Part shown: positions 26,021 to 33,693 of the stretch, in pieces
Numbering within the stretch: the stretch's first letter is position 1
How the letters are laid out: every line of letters starts with the position of its first letter
Assembly (NCBI GenBank): GCA_030123605.1
Contig: CP126123.1
Coordinates: 3,501,237 to 3,565,236 of the forward strand
DNA length: 64,000 nt
DNA from: Nitrospira sp.
Lineage (GTDB): Bacteria > Nitrospirota > Nitrospiria > Nitrospirales > Nitrospiraceae
Direction of reading: 5' to 3'
Position numbers and translations under genes: made by a program
Notes under the pieces: model-generated
Database searches by the model: none
What the model was told of the DNA's origin: nothing
Seen by the model: the letters and a program-made list of their open reading frames with translations, nothing else

Positions 26021-27703
26021 ATGACTGATCTGGAAATTGCCCGTTCTGTCACCCCGAGGCATATCTTTGAGATCGCGCAGACACTAGGTATCCATTCGGA
26101 TGACCTGATCCCATTCGGTCGTTATAAGGCGAAGATCGCTCTTGGTTTGGAGGAGCGGCTCACAAACAGACCGCTCGGTCGGTATATTTTGGTCACTGCT
26201 ATCAATCCGACCCCCCTTGGAGAGGGAAAAACGACCACCTCTATCGGGCTGAGCATGGGGCTGTGTCGATTGGGATTTCGGTCTGCTGTCACTCTGAGAC
26301 AGCCGTCTTTGGGACCGGTCTTTGGAATCAAGGGAGGAGGCACAGGAGGCGGACGTGCCCAGGTCTGCCCGATGGAGGATATCAATCTTCATTTCACCGG
26401 CGACGCTCATGCCGTATCAGCAAGCCATAACCTTCTTTCGGCGTTCGTGGACAACCACATCTTTCATGGAAATACCCTCAGGCTCAACTCACAGGGAATC
26501 AAATGGCCTCGCACGCTCGGTGTGAGTGACCGTGCGCTGCGCGAGGTTGTTTTGGGTACAGGAACCGGGAGGCGGTCCGGACAATTCGTGATCACCGAGG
26601 CCTCTGAAATCATGGCGGTGTTGGCTCTGGCTACGGACCACGCCGACCTTCGTCAACGTCTCGGAAAAATTCTGGTCGGACTGACGGAAAGCGGGCAATT
26701 GACCAGTGCAGAGGTGTTCGGTGGTGTCGGCTCCATGGCCGTGTTGCTGAAGGACGCATTGTTGCCGAATTTAGTGCAGACGTTGGAAGGAACCCCTGCC
26801 TTCGTCCATGCCGGGCCATTCGGCAATATCGCCCATGGAAATTGTTCGATTGTGTCGGACCGGTTGGCGTTGCGTTGTGCCGAGTATGTGGTCACGGAAG
26901 CAGGGTTCGGCAGTGACTTGGGGGCTGAGAAGTTTTTCAACATCAAGTGCCGTACGTCCGGCCTTCGACCGGATGCGGGGGTTGTTGTCGCCACACTGCG
27001 GGCACTCAAGCTCCATGGAGGAGGTGGGGCGGTAAAGGTTGGTTCCCCGTTGCCTGTCGGCTTGACTGGACCGAATCGGGCGGCGTTGGACAAAGGGTTT
27101 GCGAATCTCGAACAACATATCGCCAATGTTCACGCCCACGGAGTGCCAGTCGTGGTGGCGGTGAACGCCTTCAAAGATGATTCAGCCGATGAATTGAAAT
27201 GGGTGTGCGAACGGGCGAAGGCTGCGGGCGCAGAGGCGGCAGCCGTATCGACCCATTGGACCGACGGAGGGAGAGGGGCGGAGGAACTCGCGCAGGCCGT
27301 CGTCAAGGTCGCTTCGCAGGGGGCAAGATTTACCCATCTTTATGATGCGGCTTGGCCGATCAAAAAAAAGATCGAAACCATTGCGACCACGATGTATGGA
27401 GCGGTCGGAGTTTCGTTTCTGCCTCAAGCGGAGCGAGACATCGATCTTGCGACAGGATGGGGATTCGACCGGCTTCCCATTTGCATGGCGAAGACGCCCT
27501 TGTCGCTCTCCCATGATCCCTCGATGAAAGGTCGACCATCAGGCTTCACAGTGCCGATTCAGGAATTGCGGATCTTGGCCGGGGCCGGCTTTCTCACCGC
27601 GCTCTGCTCAGGCATCCAGTTGATGCCCGGCTTGCCGAAAAAGCCTGCGGGAGAACGAATCGATATGGACCTCCGCTCGGGAGAGATTGTGGGGCTGGCG
27701 TAG
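26021..27703 (+). CDS. fhs: formate-tetrahydrofolate ligase
   Basis: A 560-residue enzyme that joins formate and tetrahydrofolate with ATP to give 10-formyl-THF in one-carbon metabolism. The P-loop is PLGEGKTTTSIG (~residue 68). LRQPSLGPVFGIKGGGTGGG and EAGFGSDLGAEKFFNIKCR are classic Fhs blocks, and PVVVAVNAF is present. Length is normal (~555-560). It may feed purine synthesis or a partial folate-linked formate route. It converges on hflC with only 7 nt between stops and no visible terminator. Confidence 0.96.
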   Translation: MTDLEIARSVTPRHIFEIAQTLGIHSDDLIPFGRYKAKIALGLEERLTNRPLGRYILVTAINPTPLGEGKTTTSIGLSMGLCRLGFRSAVTLRQPSLGPVFGIKGGGTGGGRAQVCPMEDINLHFTGDAHAVSASHNLLSAFVDNHIFHGNTLRLNSQGIKWPRTLGVSDRALREVVLGTGTGRRSGQFVITEASEIMAVLALATDHADLRQRLGKILVGLTESGQLTSAEVFGGVGSMAVLLKDALLPNLVQTLEGTPAFVHAGPFGNIAHGNCSIVSDRLALRCAEYVVTEAGFGSDLGAEKFFNIKCRTSGLRPDAGVVVATLRALKLHGGGGAVKVGSPLPVGLTGPNRAALDKGFANLEQHIANVHAHGVPVVVAVNAFKDDSADELKWVCERAKAAGAEAAAVSTHWTDGGRGAEELAQAVVKVASQGARFTHLYDAAWPIKKKIETIATTMYGAVGVSFLPQAERDIDLATGWGFDRLPICMAKTPLSLSHDPSMKGRPSGFTVPIQELRILAGAGFLTALCSGIQLMPGLPKKPAGERIDMDLRSGEIVGLA

Positions 27704-27710
27704 GCAAGGA

Positions 27711-28571
27711 CTAGCGCTGCTTGAGGAACCGAAAGAATTCTGACTCAGGACTGACGAGGACGGTGGTCTTGTCCTTGAGCGTTTTGCGATAAGCTTCCAT
27801 GGTGCGGGTGAACTCGAAAAAGTGCGGGTCCTGGCGATAGGCTTCGGCATAGATCCGAAAGGCCTTTGCGTCCCCACCCCCACGGAGCTCTTCAGATTCT
27901 CGATACGCTTCTGCGAGAATGATTTCTCGATCCTTCTCGGCTTCGGATTTGATTTTTTGCGACTCCTCCGCACCTTCCGCGCGGTATTGTTTCGCCTGCC
28001 GTTCCCGCTCCGCCTGCATTCGCGCAAACACGGCCTTCTCGTTCTGTTCCGGGAGGTCGGCACGCTTGATGCGGACATCTTGGATTTCGATCCCATAGGC
28101 CGACGCCTTTTCATTGGCGCGTTGTGTCACCACCGCCATGAGTTGAGCCCTGGCAGACGAAACGATTTCCGCCAGATCGTGCCGCCCCAATTCAACACGC
28201 AACTCCGAATAGATAATGTCGTGCAGGCGTTGGAGCGCGCCACGCTGGCTCTGGAACGCCTGATAGACCTTCAACGGATCGGTGATCCGCCATTTGGCGA
28301 AGTTGTCGAGGAGCAGTGTCTTCTTATCCTGCGTGATGACGTCTTGCGCATTGGAATCGTAGTCCAGGAGTCGTTTGTCGAAGTAGGTCACCTCCTCGAT
28401 GAAGGGCATCTTCAGGTAGAGGCCTGCTTCGGTCACATTGCGGACGGGCTTGCCCAATTGGACCACGATGGCATTTTGAGTGACATCGACGATGTAGAAG
28501 GGAGATGCACCCAAGATGAACAGGCCGAGGACGATACCGACCAGTGCCAGGATAAATCCTTGTTTGCTCAT
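27711..28571 (-). CDS. hflC: HflC, SPFH-domain modulator of FtsH
   Basis: A 286-residue protein with an N-terminal membrane anchor (residues ~5-27) and a band-7/SPFH domain (NAIVVQLGKPVRNVTEAGLYLKMP) followed by a helical region (QAKQYRAEGAEESQKIKSEAEKD). HflK and HflC form a large cage around the FtsH protease in the inner membrane. The start overlaps the hflK stop by 4 nt (ATGA), so translation is coupled. Confidence 0.95.
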   Translation of the reverse strand: MSKQGFILALVGIVLGLFILGASPFYIVDVTQNAIVVQLGKPVRNVTEAGLYLKMPFIEEVTYFDKRLLDYDSNAQDVITQDKKTLLLDNFAKWRITDPLKVYQAFQSQRGALQRLHDIIYSELRVELGRHDLAEIVSSARAQLMAVVTQRANEKASAYGIEIQDVRIKRADLPEQNEKAVFARMQAERERQAKQYRAEGAEESQKIKSEAEKDREIILAEAYRESEELRGGGDAKAFRIYAEAYRQDPHFFEFTRTMEAYRKTLKDKTTVLVSPESEFFRFLKQR

Positions 28572-29605
28572 GGCGTCCGCTCCTGAGTCGCGCCGGTCGG
28601 AGCAGGCTTGGAGAATCGATCGAGCGGAAGGTAGGGCAGGGTACGGTCCCCGCCCTTACCATCAAGGACGAATTTGTCGATGTGAGGGAGCACGTCTTCC
28701 AGGGTTTCGATGTAAATTCGCTTGCTGATGATATCCTTGGCCTGGTTGTATTCCTTCAAGGTCGCTACGAATCGATTCGCTTCTCCTTGGGCGCGGTTGA
28801 GCCGTGCCTGGGCATAGCCCTTCGCTTGATTGACCAACTGCGCCGCCTCGCCCTTGGCTTTGGGAATGATGTCGTTGCGATAACCCTGTGCCTGGTTGAT
28901 CAGTTTCTCGCGGTCTTCCTTGGCATTGGTCACGTCTTTGAATGCCGCCGCCACCGCTTCGGGTGGATCGACATCCTGCAGCTGGACTGCAGCGACCTGC
29001 ACGCCGGTCTTGTAGTCGTCCAGGATACGTTGTAAGAGTTCCTGCGTGTCCTGCTGGATCTGCGCCTTGCCGGTGGTGAGGGCTTCGTCGATCTTGCTCT
29101 TGCCGATGACTTCCCGCATGGACGCTTCCGCCGCCTTGCCGATGGTATCGTGGATGTCCGCCACATTGAACAGGTACTCCCGTGAACTCTTGATCTTGTA
29201 TTGGACGATGAATTCGATGGCCAGAATGTTCATGTCGCCGGTCAGCATCAACGCTTCCTGTGGGATCATTTGCTGACGGGCCTGGCGGTCGGTTCGAAAT
29301 CCGATTTCTACACGGTGGAGTTTCGCGACTTTCGGTTGCAACACACTTTCGACGACGGGAATCTTCAAGTGCGGGCCGGGATCGACTACTCGAACCGGGA
29401 CGCCGAAGCGCTTGACGACCCCTTCTTCGTCCGGTGCCACGATGAACGCGCTCTGCCAGATCAGAAAGACCGTGAAGGCGACGAGGAGGAGATTGCGGAA
29501 TCCGCCGGACGGCAGCAGGTTGCGAAGCTGGCCTTGGGCCTGTTTGAAGGCCTCATCCAAGTCCTCACCTTTCTTGCTCCAAGGATCTTTGGGATCCCAA
29601 ACCAT
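28568..29605 (-). CDS. hflK: HflK, SPFH-domain modulator of FtsH
   Basis: A 345-residue partner of HflC: Gly/Gln-containing N terminus (WDPKDPWSKKGEDLDEAF), a membrane helix (residues ~32-50), the SPFH domain (VVKRFGVPVRVVDPGPHLKIP) and a coiled helical arm (AQGYRNDIIPKAKGEAAQLV). The ATG at 29605 gives the usual MVWDPK-type start; the in-frame extension to 29680 is unlikely. The gene is divergent from arsR. Confidence 0.93.
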   Translation of the reverse strand: MVWDPKDPWSKKGEDLDEAFKQAQGQLRNLLPSGGFRNLLLVAFTVFLIWQSAFIVAPDEEGVVKRFGVPVRVVDPGPHLKIPVVESVLQPKVAKLHRVEIGFRTDRQARQQMIPQEALMLTGDMNILAIEFIVQYKIKSSREYLFNVADIHDTIGKAAEASMREVIGKSKIDEALTTGKAQIQQDTQELLQRILDDYKTGVQVAAVQLQDVDPPEAVAAAFKDVTNAKEDREKLINQAQGYRNDIIPKAKGEAAQLVNQAKGYAQARLNRAQGEANRFVATLKEYNQAKDIISKRIYIETLEDVLPHIDKFVLDGKGGDRTLPYLPLDRFSKPAPTGATQERTP

Positions 29606-29696
29606 ACAGATGCTCGATTCAGTGTCGCGGCAAAGACGCCAGCAGTGCACCTTAACAAAGTGGGGTGCGGTGAGCAACACATATAAATAGCCGCGC

Positions 29697-29726
29697 TTGA
29701 CACATCAATTTTTATTGATGTATTGT
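29697..29726 (+). promoter_or_regulatory. arsR promoter with embedded ArsR operator
   Basis: TTGACA (29697-29702), an 18-nt spacer and TATTGT (29721-29726). The spacer contains the palindrome ACATCAAT-TTTT-ATTGATGT (29702-29721), which includes the ArsR/SmtB consensus ATCAA-N6-TTGAT. Bound repressor would cover both promoter elements, giving arsenite-relieved autoregulation. Predicted transcription starts at about 29733, one base before the arsR ATG. Confidence 0.8.
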
Positions 29727-29733
29727 GATTGCT

Positions 29734-30054
29734 ATGAAAGGAAGTACGGTAAAATATTCGGCGCGGGCTGCGGAGCTGTTCCATGCCCTTGCGGACCAGA
29801 CCAGGCTGGACATTCTCGATGAGCTGAAGGACGGGGAGCGCTGCGTCTGCGAATTGACGGACCGGTTGCAAGCCGGGCAGTCCCGCCTCTCATTTCACCT
29901 CAAGGTGCTCAAGGAGGCGGGTTTGATTCAAGATCGACGGGACGGACGGTGGATGTACTATACGGTGAATGCCGAAGGCATCGCCGAATTGGATGAGCTG
30001 GTGGCGTCCTTCAAACAGAGCCGGAAGGTGCGCCGGGCGGCGGGCTGTTGTTGA
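29734..30054 (+). CDS. arsR: ArsR-family arsenic-responsive repressor
   Basis: A 106-residue winged-helix repressor. The metalloid-binding pair is C37-V-C39 (ERCVCELTD), the arrangement of E. coli-type ArsR, followed by the recognition helix SRLSFHLKVLKEAGL. The C terminus ends GCC, offering extra thiols. It should release DNA on binding As(III) or Sb(III). The ATG at 29734 is chosen because the GTG at 29725 overlaps the -10. The mRNA is probably leaderless. arsM follows, with a second operator between. Confidence 0.93.
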   Translation: MKGSTVKYSARAAELFHALADQTRLDILDELKDGERCVCELTDRLQAGQSRLSFHLKVLKEAGLIQDRRDGRWMYYTVNAEGIAELDELVASFKQSRKVRRAAGCC

Positions 30055-30071
30055 GTTTTTTTGCAAAACAT

Positions 30072-30087
30072 ATCAATTAAAATTGAT
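30072..30087 (+). promoter_or_regulatory. second ArsR-type operator, upstream of arsM
   Basis: ATCAATT-AA-AATTGAT, a perfect palindrome matching ATCAA-N6-TTGAT, 18 nt after the arsR stop. Its presence between arsR and arsM suggests a separately repressed promoter for arsM; TTGCAA at 30061 and TTATAT at 30088 are weak candidate elements. Confidence 0.7.
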
Positions 30088-30109
30088 TTATATGATGGGA
30101 GGAAATGTC

Positions 30110-30934
30110 GTGGAGGCAAAAGTTATTCGAAATTTGGTCAAGGGGAAGTATGGGGAAGCAGCCATGAGGGCCAAGAACGGCGGCAGTTCCTGCTGCGGGG
30201 CGTCCCCCCCGCTGGTGAACGTCGATCCGATCACGTCCAATCTCTATTCAAGTCAAGAACGGGAGGGGCTGCCAGCCGATGCGGTCGCCGCTTCTCTAGG
30301 CTGTGGAAATCCGACCGCCTTGGCGGAACTCCATGTCGGGGAGACGGTGCTGGATCTGGGGTCCGGCGGAGGCATCGATGTGTTCCTCTCTGGACAACGT
30401 GTCGGTCCGACGGGCAAGGCCTACGGCCTGGACATGACGGACGAAATGCTGGCGTTGGCCAGGGACAATCAACGTCAAGCCGGCGTAGAGAACGTCGAGT
30501 TTTTGAAGGGCGAAATCGAACAGATTCCACTGCCCGATCGATCGGTAGACGTCATCATCTCGAACTGCGTCATCAACCTGTCCGGCGAGAAGGAGCGTGT
30601 GTTTGCGGAAGTCTTTCGTGTCTTGCGTCCTGGAGGTCGGCTGGCCTTGTCCGACATTGTGGTACGGGGAACGGTTCCGGCGGAAATTCGCCGGCATCTC
30701 GAACTGTGGGCGGGTTGCGTCGCCGGTGCGCTTGAAGAGACGGAGTATTGTGAGTTGCTTGGCCGGGCTGGGTTTGTCGAGATCGGGATCGAGCCCACTC
30801 GCGTCTACCAGGCCGACGACGTGAAATCGTTCCTGGCCGGCACGGAGCTGACCAGTGATCGTTTGGCTGCGCAGGCCGACGGCAAGTTCATGAGCGCGTT
30901 TATTCGAGCGAGAAAGCCGGCGGTCTCCGCCTGA
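30110..30934 (+). CDS. arsM: arsenite methyltransferase ArsM
   Basis: A 274-residue SAM-dependent methyltransferase that converts As(III) to methylated species. The SAM motif is [13 protein letters not shown]. Conserved cysteines are in ISNCVINL and AGCVAGAL, plus a CC pair near residue 28, which together can hold arsenite. The GTG at 30110 follows GGGAGGA at good spacing. The longer in-frame ORF from 29969 overlaps arsR and the operator and is rejected. It is probably repressed by ArsR through the operator at 30072. Confidence 0.92.
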   Translation: MEAKVIRNLVKGKYGEAAMRAKNGGSSCCGASPPLVNVDPITSNLYSSQEREGLPADAVAASLGCGNPTALAELHVGETVLDLGSGGGIDVFLSGQRVGPTGKAYGLDMTDEMLALARDNQRQAGVENVEFLKGEIEQIPLPDRSVDVIISNCVINLSGEKERVFAEVFRVLRPGGRLALSDIVVRGTVPAEIRRHLELWAGCVAGALEETEYCELLGRAGFVEIGIEPTRVYQADDVKSFLAGTELTSDRLAAQADGKFMSAFIRARKPAVSA

Positions 30935-30939
30935 ATCGA

Positions 30940-31068
30940 TTGACCGGCGCCCGCAGTCTGCTCGGAGAGGGCAGCCATATCAATCTGCCGGTCGCCCTGC
31001 TGATCGTCTTGCAGGTCTATCTGAATGCCCTAAATGCCGGGCTGGTCTATGGGCTGACGCAGTGGTGA
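30940..31068 (+). pseudogene. possible fragment of a membrane protein
   Basis: A 42-codon open stretch beginning TTG six bases after arsM. It encodes a hydrophobic segment (LPVALLIVLQVYLNALNAG) and ends GLTQW. It has no ribosome site and no recognisable full gene, and 90 nt of empty sequence follow. It may be the remnant of a transporter once in the arsenic operon, or a chance reading. Confidence 0.3.
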
Positions 31069-31157
31069 CGCGAAAATCAGAGAGTTTCTTGCCCAGGACG
31101 AGAAGCCCCAGGACACCTGAGGCCCCGTGCCGATCGGGAGCTTGCCGGAACGTTCCG

Positions 31158-32195
31158 CTACGCTACGGCCCCTCCGCAGGATGAACCGGACCCGGCTGTG
31201 CAGCCGTAACAGTGATTTCCGGTGACGATGCGCCGGTGATCCAGGCGGGCCGGATCAAACTCTCGAATGTGTCGGGGGGCGTCAGACGAGAGGGGCAAGT
31301 CCAGCATCTGATTGAAGTCGCAATCGTAGAGGATGCCGTTCCATCCCACCGACAACGTGTAGCGGCACATGACGCCGGCCGCCGCGGCAGGATTGAAGGC
31401 GTTCGCCAGCCGTTCCATATAGCCTTCGTAATTACCGCTTGCCACGAGAAATTCCAAGAAGCGACTGATGGGCATGTTGGTGATGGTGTAGAGGTGCGTG
31501 AAGCTGATGCCGTGGTGAGTCGCCAGCTCTTTTCGGAACTGCGCTTCGATCGCTTCCTGTTTGGGCGGGAGGAACGCGCCGACGGGGTTATAGACCAGAT
31601 TCAGGGTCAGGCCGGTTCCCTCCTTGCCGTAGCCCAATCGATTCAGCAATCGCAGGGCCTCCATCGATTTGTTGAAAATGCCTTCCCCTCGCTGCGCATC
31701 CGTTTGCGATGCCCGGTAGGATGGCAACGAGGCGACCACCTCCACGCGATAGCGGGCGAGAAACTCTCCCAGGTCTGCTTGCGACGGTAAGAGGAGCACG
31801 GACAGATTGCAGCGGTCCATCACATGACGGCCAAGCGCGCGGGCCTGTTCGACAAGCCATCGAAAATGGGGGTTCAGCTCGGGGGCGCCGCCCGTGATGT
31901 CCAGCGTGGGGATGTCGGTGCGTGCGAAAGCCTGCAGACAGAGATCGATGGTGTCTTTCGACATCACCTCGGTGCGATCGGGACCCGCATCCACATGGCA
32001 ATGTCGGCAGGTTTGGTTGCAGAGTTTGCCGACGTTCATTTGCAGGACCGTGATTCCGGTTGCGGCGAGGGGATAGAGAGCGGCTCGTTCAAGCGACGTT
32101 TCAAAGGGCGGACAGGCCGTCGTCTGTGCAAGCAGCCGGAGTTGTTCATCGGCTGCGGCAAGGGGATCGTGGCGCGCGAGGAGGCTCAAGCCCAT
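31158..32195 (-). CDS. arsS: arsenosugar-pathway radical SAM protein ArsS
   Basis: A 345-residue radical SAM protein: cluster motif C59-x3-C63-x2-C66 (CNQTCRHCH), TGGAPELNP, and a C-terminal Cys-rich domain with CYGCTAGSGSSCGG. ArsS is proposed to attach the 5'-deoxyadenosyl group of SAM to a methylated arsenical, giving deoxyadenosyl-arsinoyl precursors of arsenosugars. Some relatives carry selenocysteine in the C-terminal motif; here all positions are Cys codons. It is 34 nt downstream of the ArsM-like gene on the same strand, so probably one operon. Confidence 0.9.
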   Translation of the reverse strand: MGLSLLARHDPLAAADEQLRLLAQTTACPPFETSLERAALYPLAATGITVLQMNVGKLCNQTCRHCHVDAGPDRTEVMSKDTIDLCLQAFARTDIPTLDITGGAPELNPHFRWLVEQARALGRHVMDRCNLSVLLLPSQADLGEFLARYRVEVVASLPSYRASQTDAQRGEGIFNKSMEALRLLNRLGYGKEGTGLTLNLVYNPVGAFLPPKQEAIEAQFRKELATHHGISFTHLYTITNMPISRFLEFLVASGNYEGYMERLANAFNPAAAAGVMCRYTLSVGWNGILYDCDFNQMLDLPLSSDAPRHIREFDPARLDHRRIVTGNHCYGCTAGSGSSCGGAVA

Positions 32196-32228
32196 GGCGT
32201 TGGTTCTTCTCTCATGTTGTTCGCGCGA

Positions 32229-33416
32229 CTAACAGCAGCCGCCGGTCTGGTTGCAGACCGTTTCGGCACCTTCCACGCCGGTTGAGGCTCGATTGTAGAT
32301 CGTGAAGTGAGGACCATAGGCGTTCTGTGTCAGGACCTGCAAGGTTTTTGAACAGATTTCGAGCGGGACTCCGCGATAGTACTGGTGGTGATCGTCATCT
32401 TCCCCGCTGATGATCGGGCCGGTGAGGATCGCATAGTCCCCCTTCCACACACAGGGCTTCTGTTCCGGCAGTACGGCACACCATCGTGGATCTGTTGTCT
32501 CGATCGCGATCGGAGTAGGACCGACGACGAACAGCGATTGCAGCGGCTCGCTCTGCAGGAGTTGCACGTGATGGGCATCGACGACCTGGGGAATGCCTCG
32601 TTCGTACCGTTGGCCCAGTTCATCCGTAACGGCTGAAAACGGCCCTCGGAGGGTCGCATAGAAGGAGGCGGCATCATCGGCGATGGAAGGCAGTTTGTAG
32701 CCGGTGAGCGTGACCGACAAAAAATGGATGCCGTCGATCGATTGCCAGGAACCGGACTTGATTTGATGCACGGCACGAAAACCGGCATCCACCATGCCGC
32801 CGATATAATCCTGTGCCTGCAACGCACCGGAGAGACAATCACCCCACTTGGCGGCATCATGGACCAGATATTGCGGGACGACTTGGTCGGATACAATGTC
32901 GGAAATGGTGAAGCGTCCGCCAGGTTTCAGCACCCGGTACATCTCTCTGAACACCCTTCGTTTGTCGGGCGCCAGGTTGATCACACAATTGGAAATAATC
33001 AAATCAACGCTCGCATCCTCGACCGGCATGGCATCGGCCATGCCTTTACGAAATTCGATGTTCGAGGTGGTGTAGCCCAAGTTCGCGGCGACGAGGGTAC
33101 TATTACGGCGGGCGATCTCCAGCATCGTATCGGTCATGTCGATGCCGATCACGCGACCGGTCGATCCCACACGCCGCGCCGCTTCAAAGCAATCGATGCC
33201 GCCGCCGGAGCCGATATCCAAGACCGTCTCGCCCGTTCGAACCGTCTCAAGGCCGGCCGGAGTCCCGCAACCGTATGAGATCTTCAGCACCTCCTCCGGT
33301 ATGAAGGTGCGAAGCTCGTCAAAATCGTAGCCGGTCGGGCAACACATCTGTTCACCCGTCGCAGCAGCGCGGGAGTAACGATCGCTGACTTTCTGGGTGA
33401 TCTCGTCGAGTGGCAT
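32229..33416 (-). CDS. ArsM-like methyltransferase with C-terminal extension (arsenosugar operon)
   Basis: A 395-residue protein. Residues ~1-240 are an ArsM-like methyltransferase ([44 protein letters not shown] at 24-25). Residues ~250-395 form an extension I cannot assign, with scattered His and Cys and ending CNQTGGCC. The family commonly sits beside arsS and probably supplies dimethylated arsenic. The ATG at 33416 follows AGGGGG. It is distinct from the shorter ArsM at 30110. Confidence 0.85.
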   Translation of the reverse strand: MPLDEITQKVSDRYSRAAATGEQMCCPTGYDFDELRTFIPEEVLKISYGCGTPAGLETVRTGETVLDIGSGGGIDCFEAARRVGSTGRVIGIDMTDTMLEIARRNSTLVAANLGYTTSNIEFRKGMADAMPVEDASVDLIISNCVINLAPDKRRVFREMYRVLKPGGRFTISDIVSDQVVPQYLVHDAAKWGDCLSGALQAQDYIGGMVDAGFRAVHQIKSGSWQSIDGIHFLSVTLTGYKLPSIADDAASFYATLRGPFSAVTDELGQRYERGIPQVVDAHHVQLLQSEPLQSLFVVGPTPIAIETTDPRWCAVLPEQKPCVWKGDYAILTGPIISGEDDDHHQYYRGVPLEICSKTLQVLTQNAYGPHFTIYNRASTGVEGAETVCNQTGGCC

Positions 33417-33440
33417 GGTCCCCCTCATGGTTCAAGGTAC

Positions 33441-33478
33441 CGATCGAGATGCGTCTATGTATCAACCCCTCTCGATCG
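33441..33478 (-). promoter_or_regulatory. inverted repeat in the promoter of the ArsM-like/arsS operon
   Basis: CGATCGAGA (33441-33449) and TCTCGATCG (33470-33478) are perfect 9-bp arms 20 nt apart, 25 nt upstream of the start codon. On the reverse strand TTGACC overlaps the outer edge and TACATA lies between the arms, so a dimer bound here could block transcription. It is not the ATCAA-N6-TTGAT type, though one ATCAA half-site lies inside. Confidence 0.45.
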
Positions 33479-33693
33479 AGGTCAATCTCGTTTTTTGGTG
33501 ATAGAAGCTTCTCCGAGAGTCTCGGGCGCAGGATCGAGGGCGTCTGGCGGTCTGCGTCCAGACGAGGGACTCGGCTTCTCCCTTGTTGAATCGGCAGAGA
33601 GGAGTCGCGTGGTAGAAGGAATCCTTACAGTCGCGAAGCCTTGGGTGACGTCAAGCGGTCGAGTGGAGGTGCCAAGCAGCTGTACCCGTCCGA

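Noticed and set aside
31158..31230. Selenocysteine insertion in ArsS
   Set aside because: All motif positions are ordinary Cys codons (TGC/TGT) and no in-frame TGA is present before the stop.
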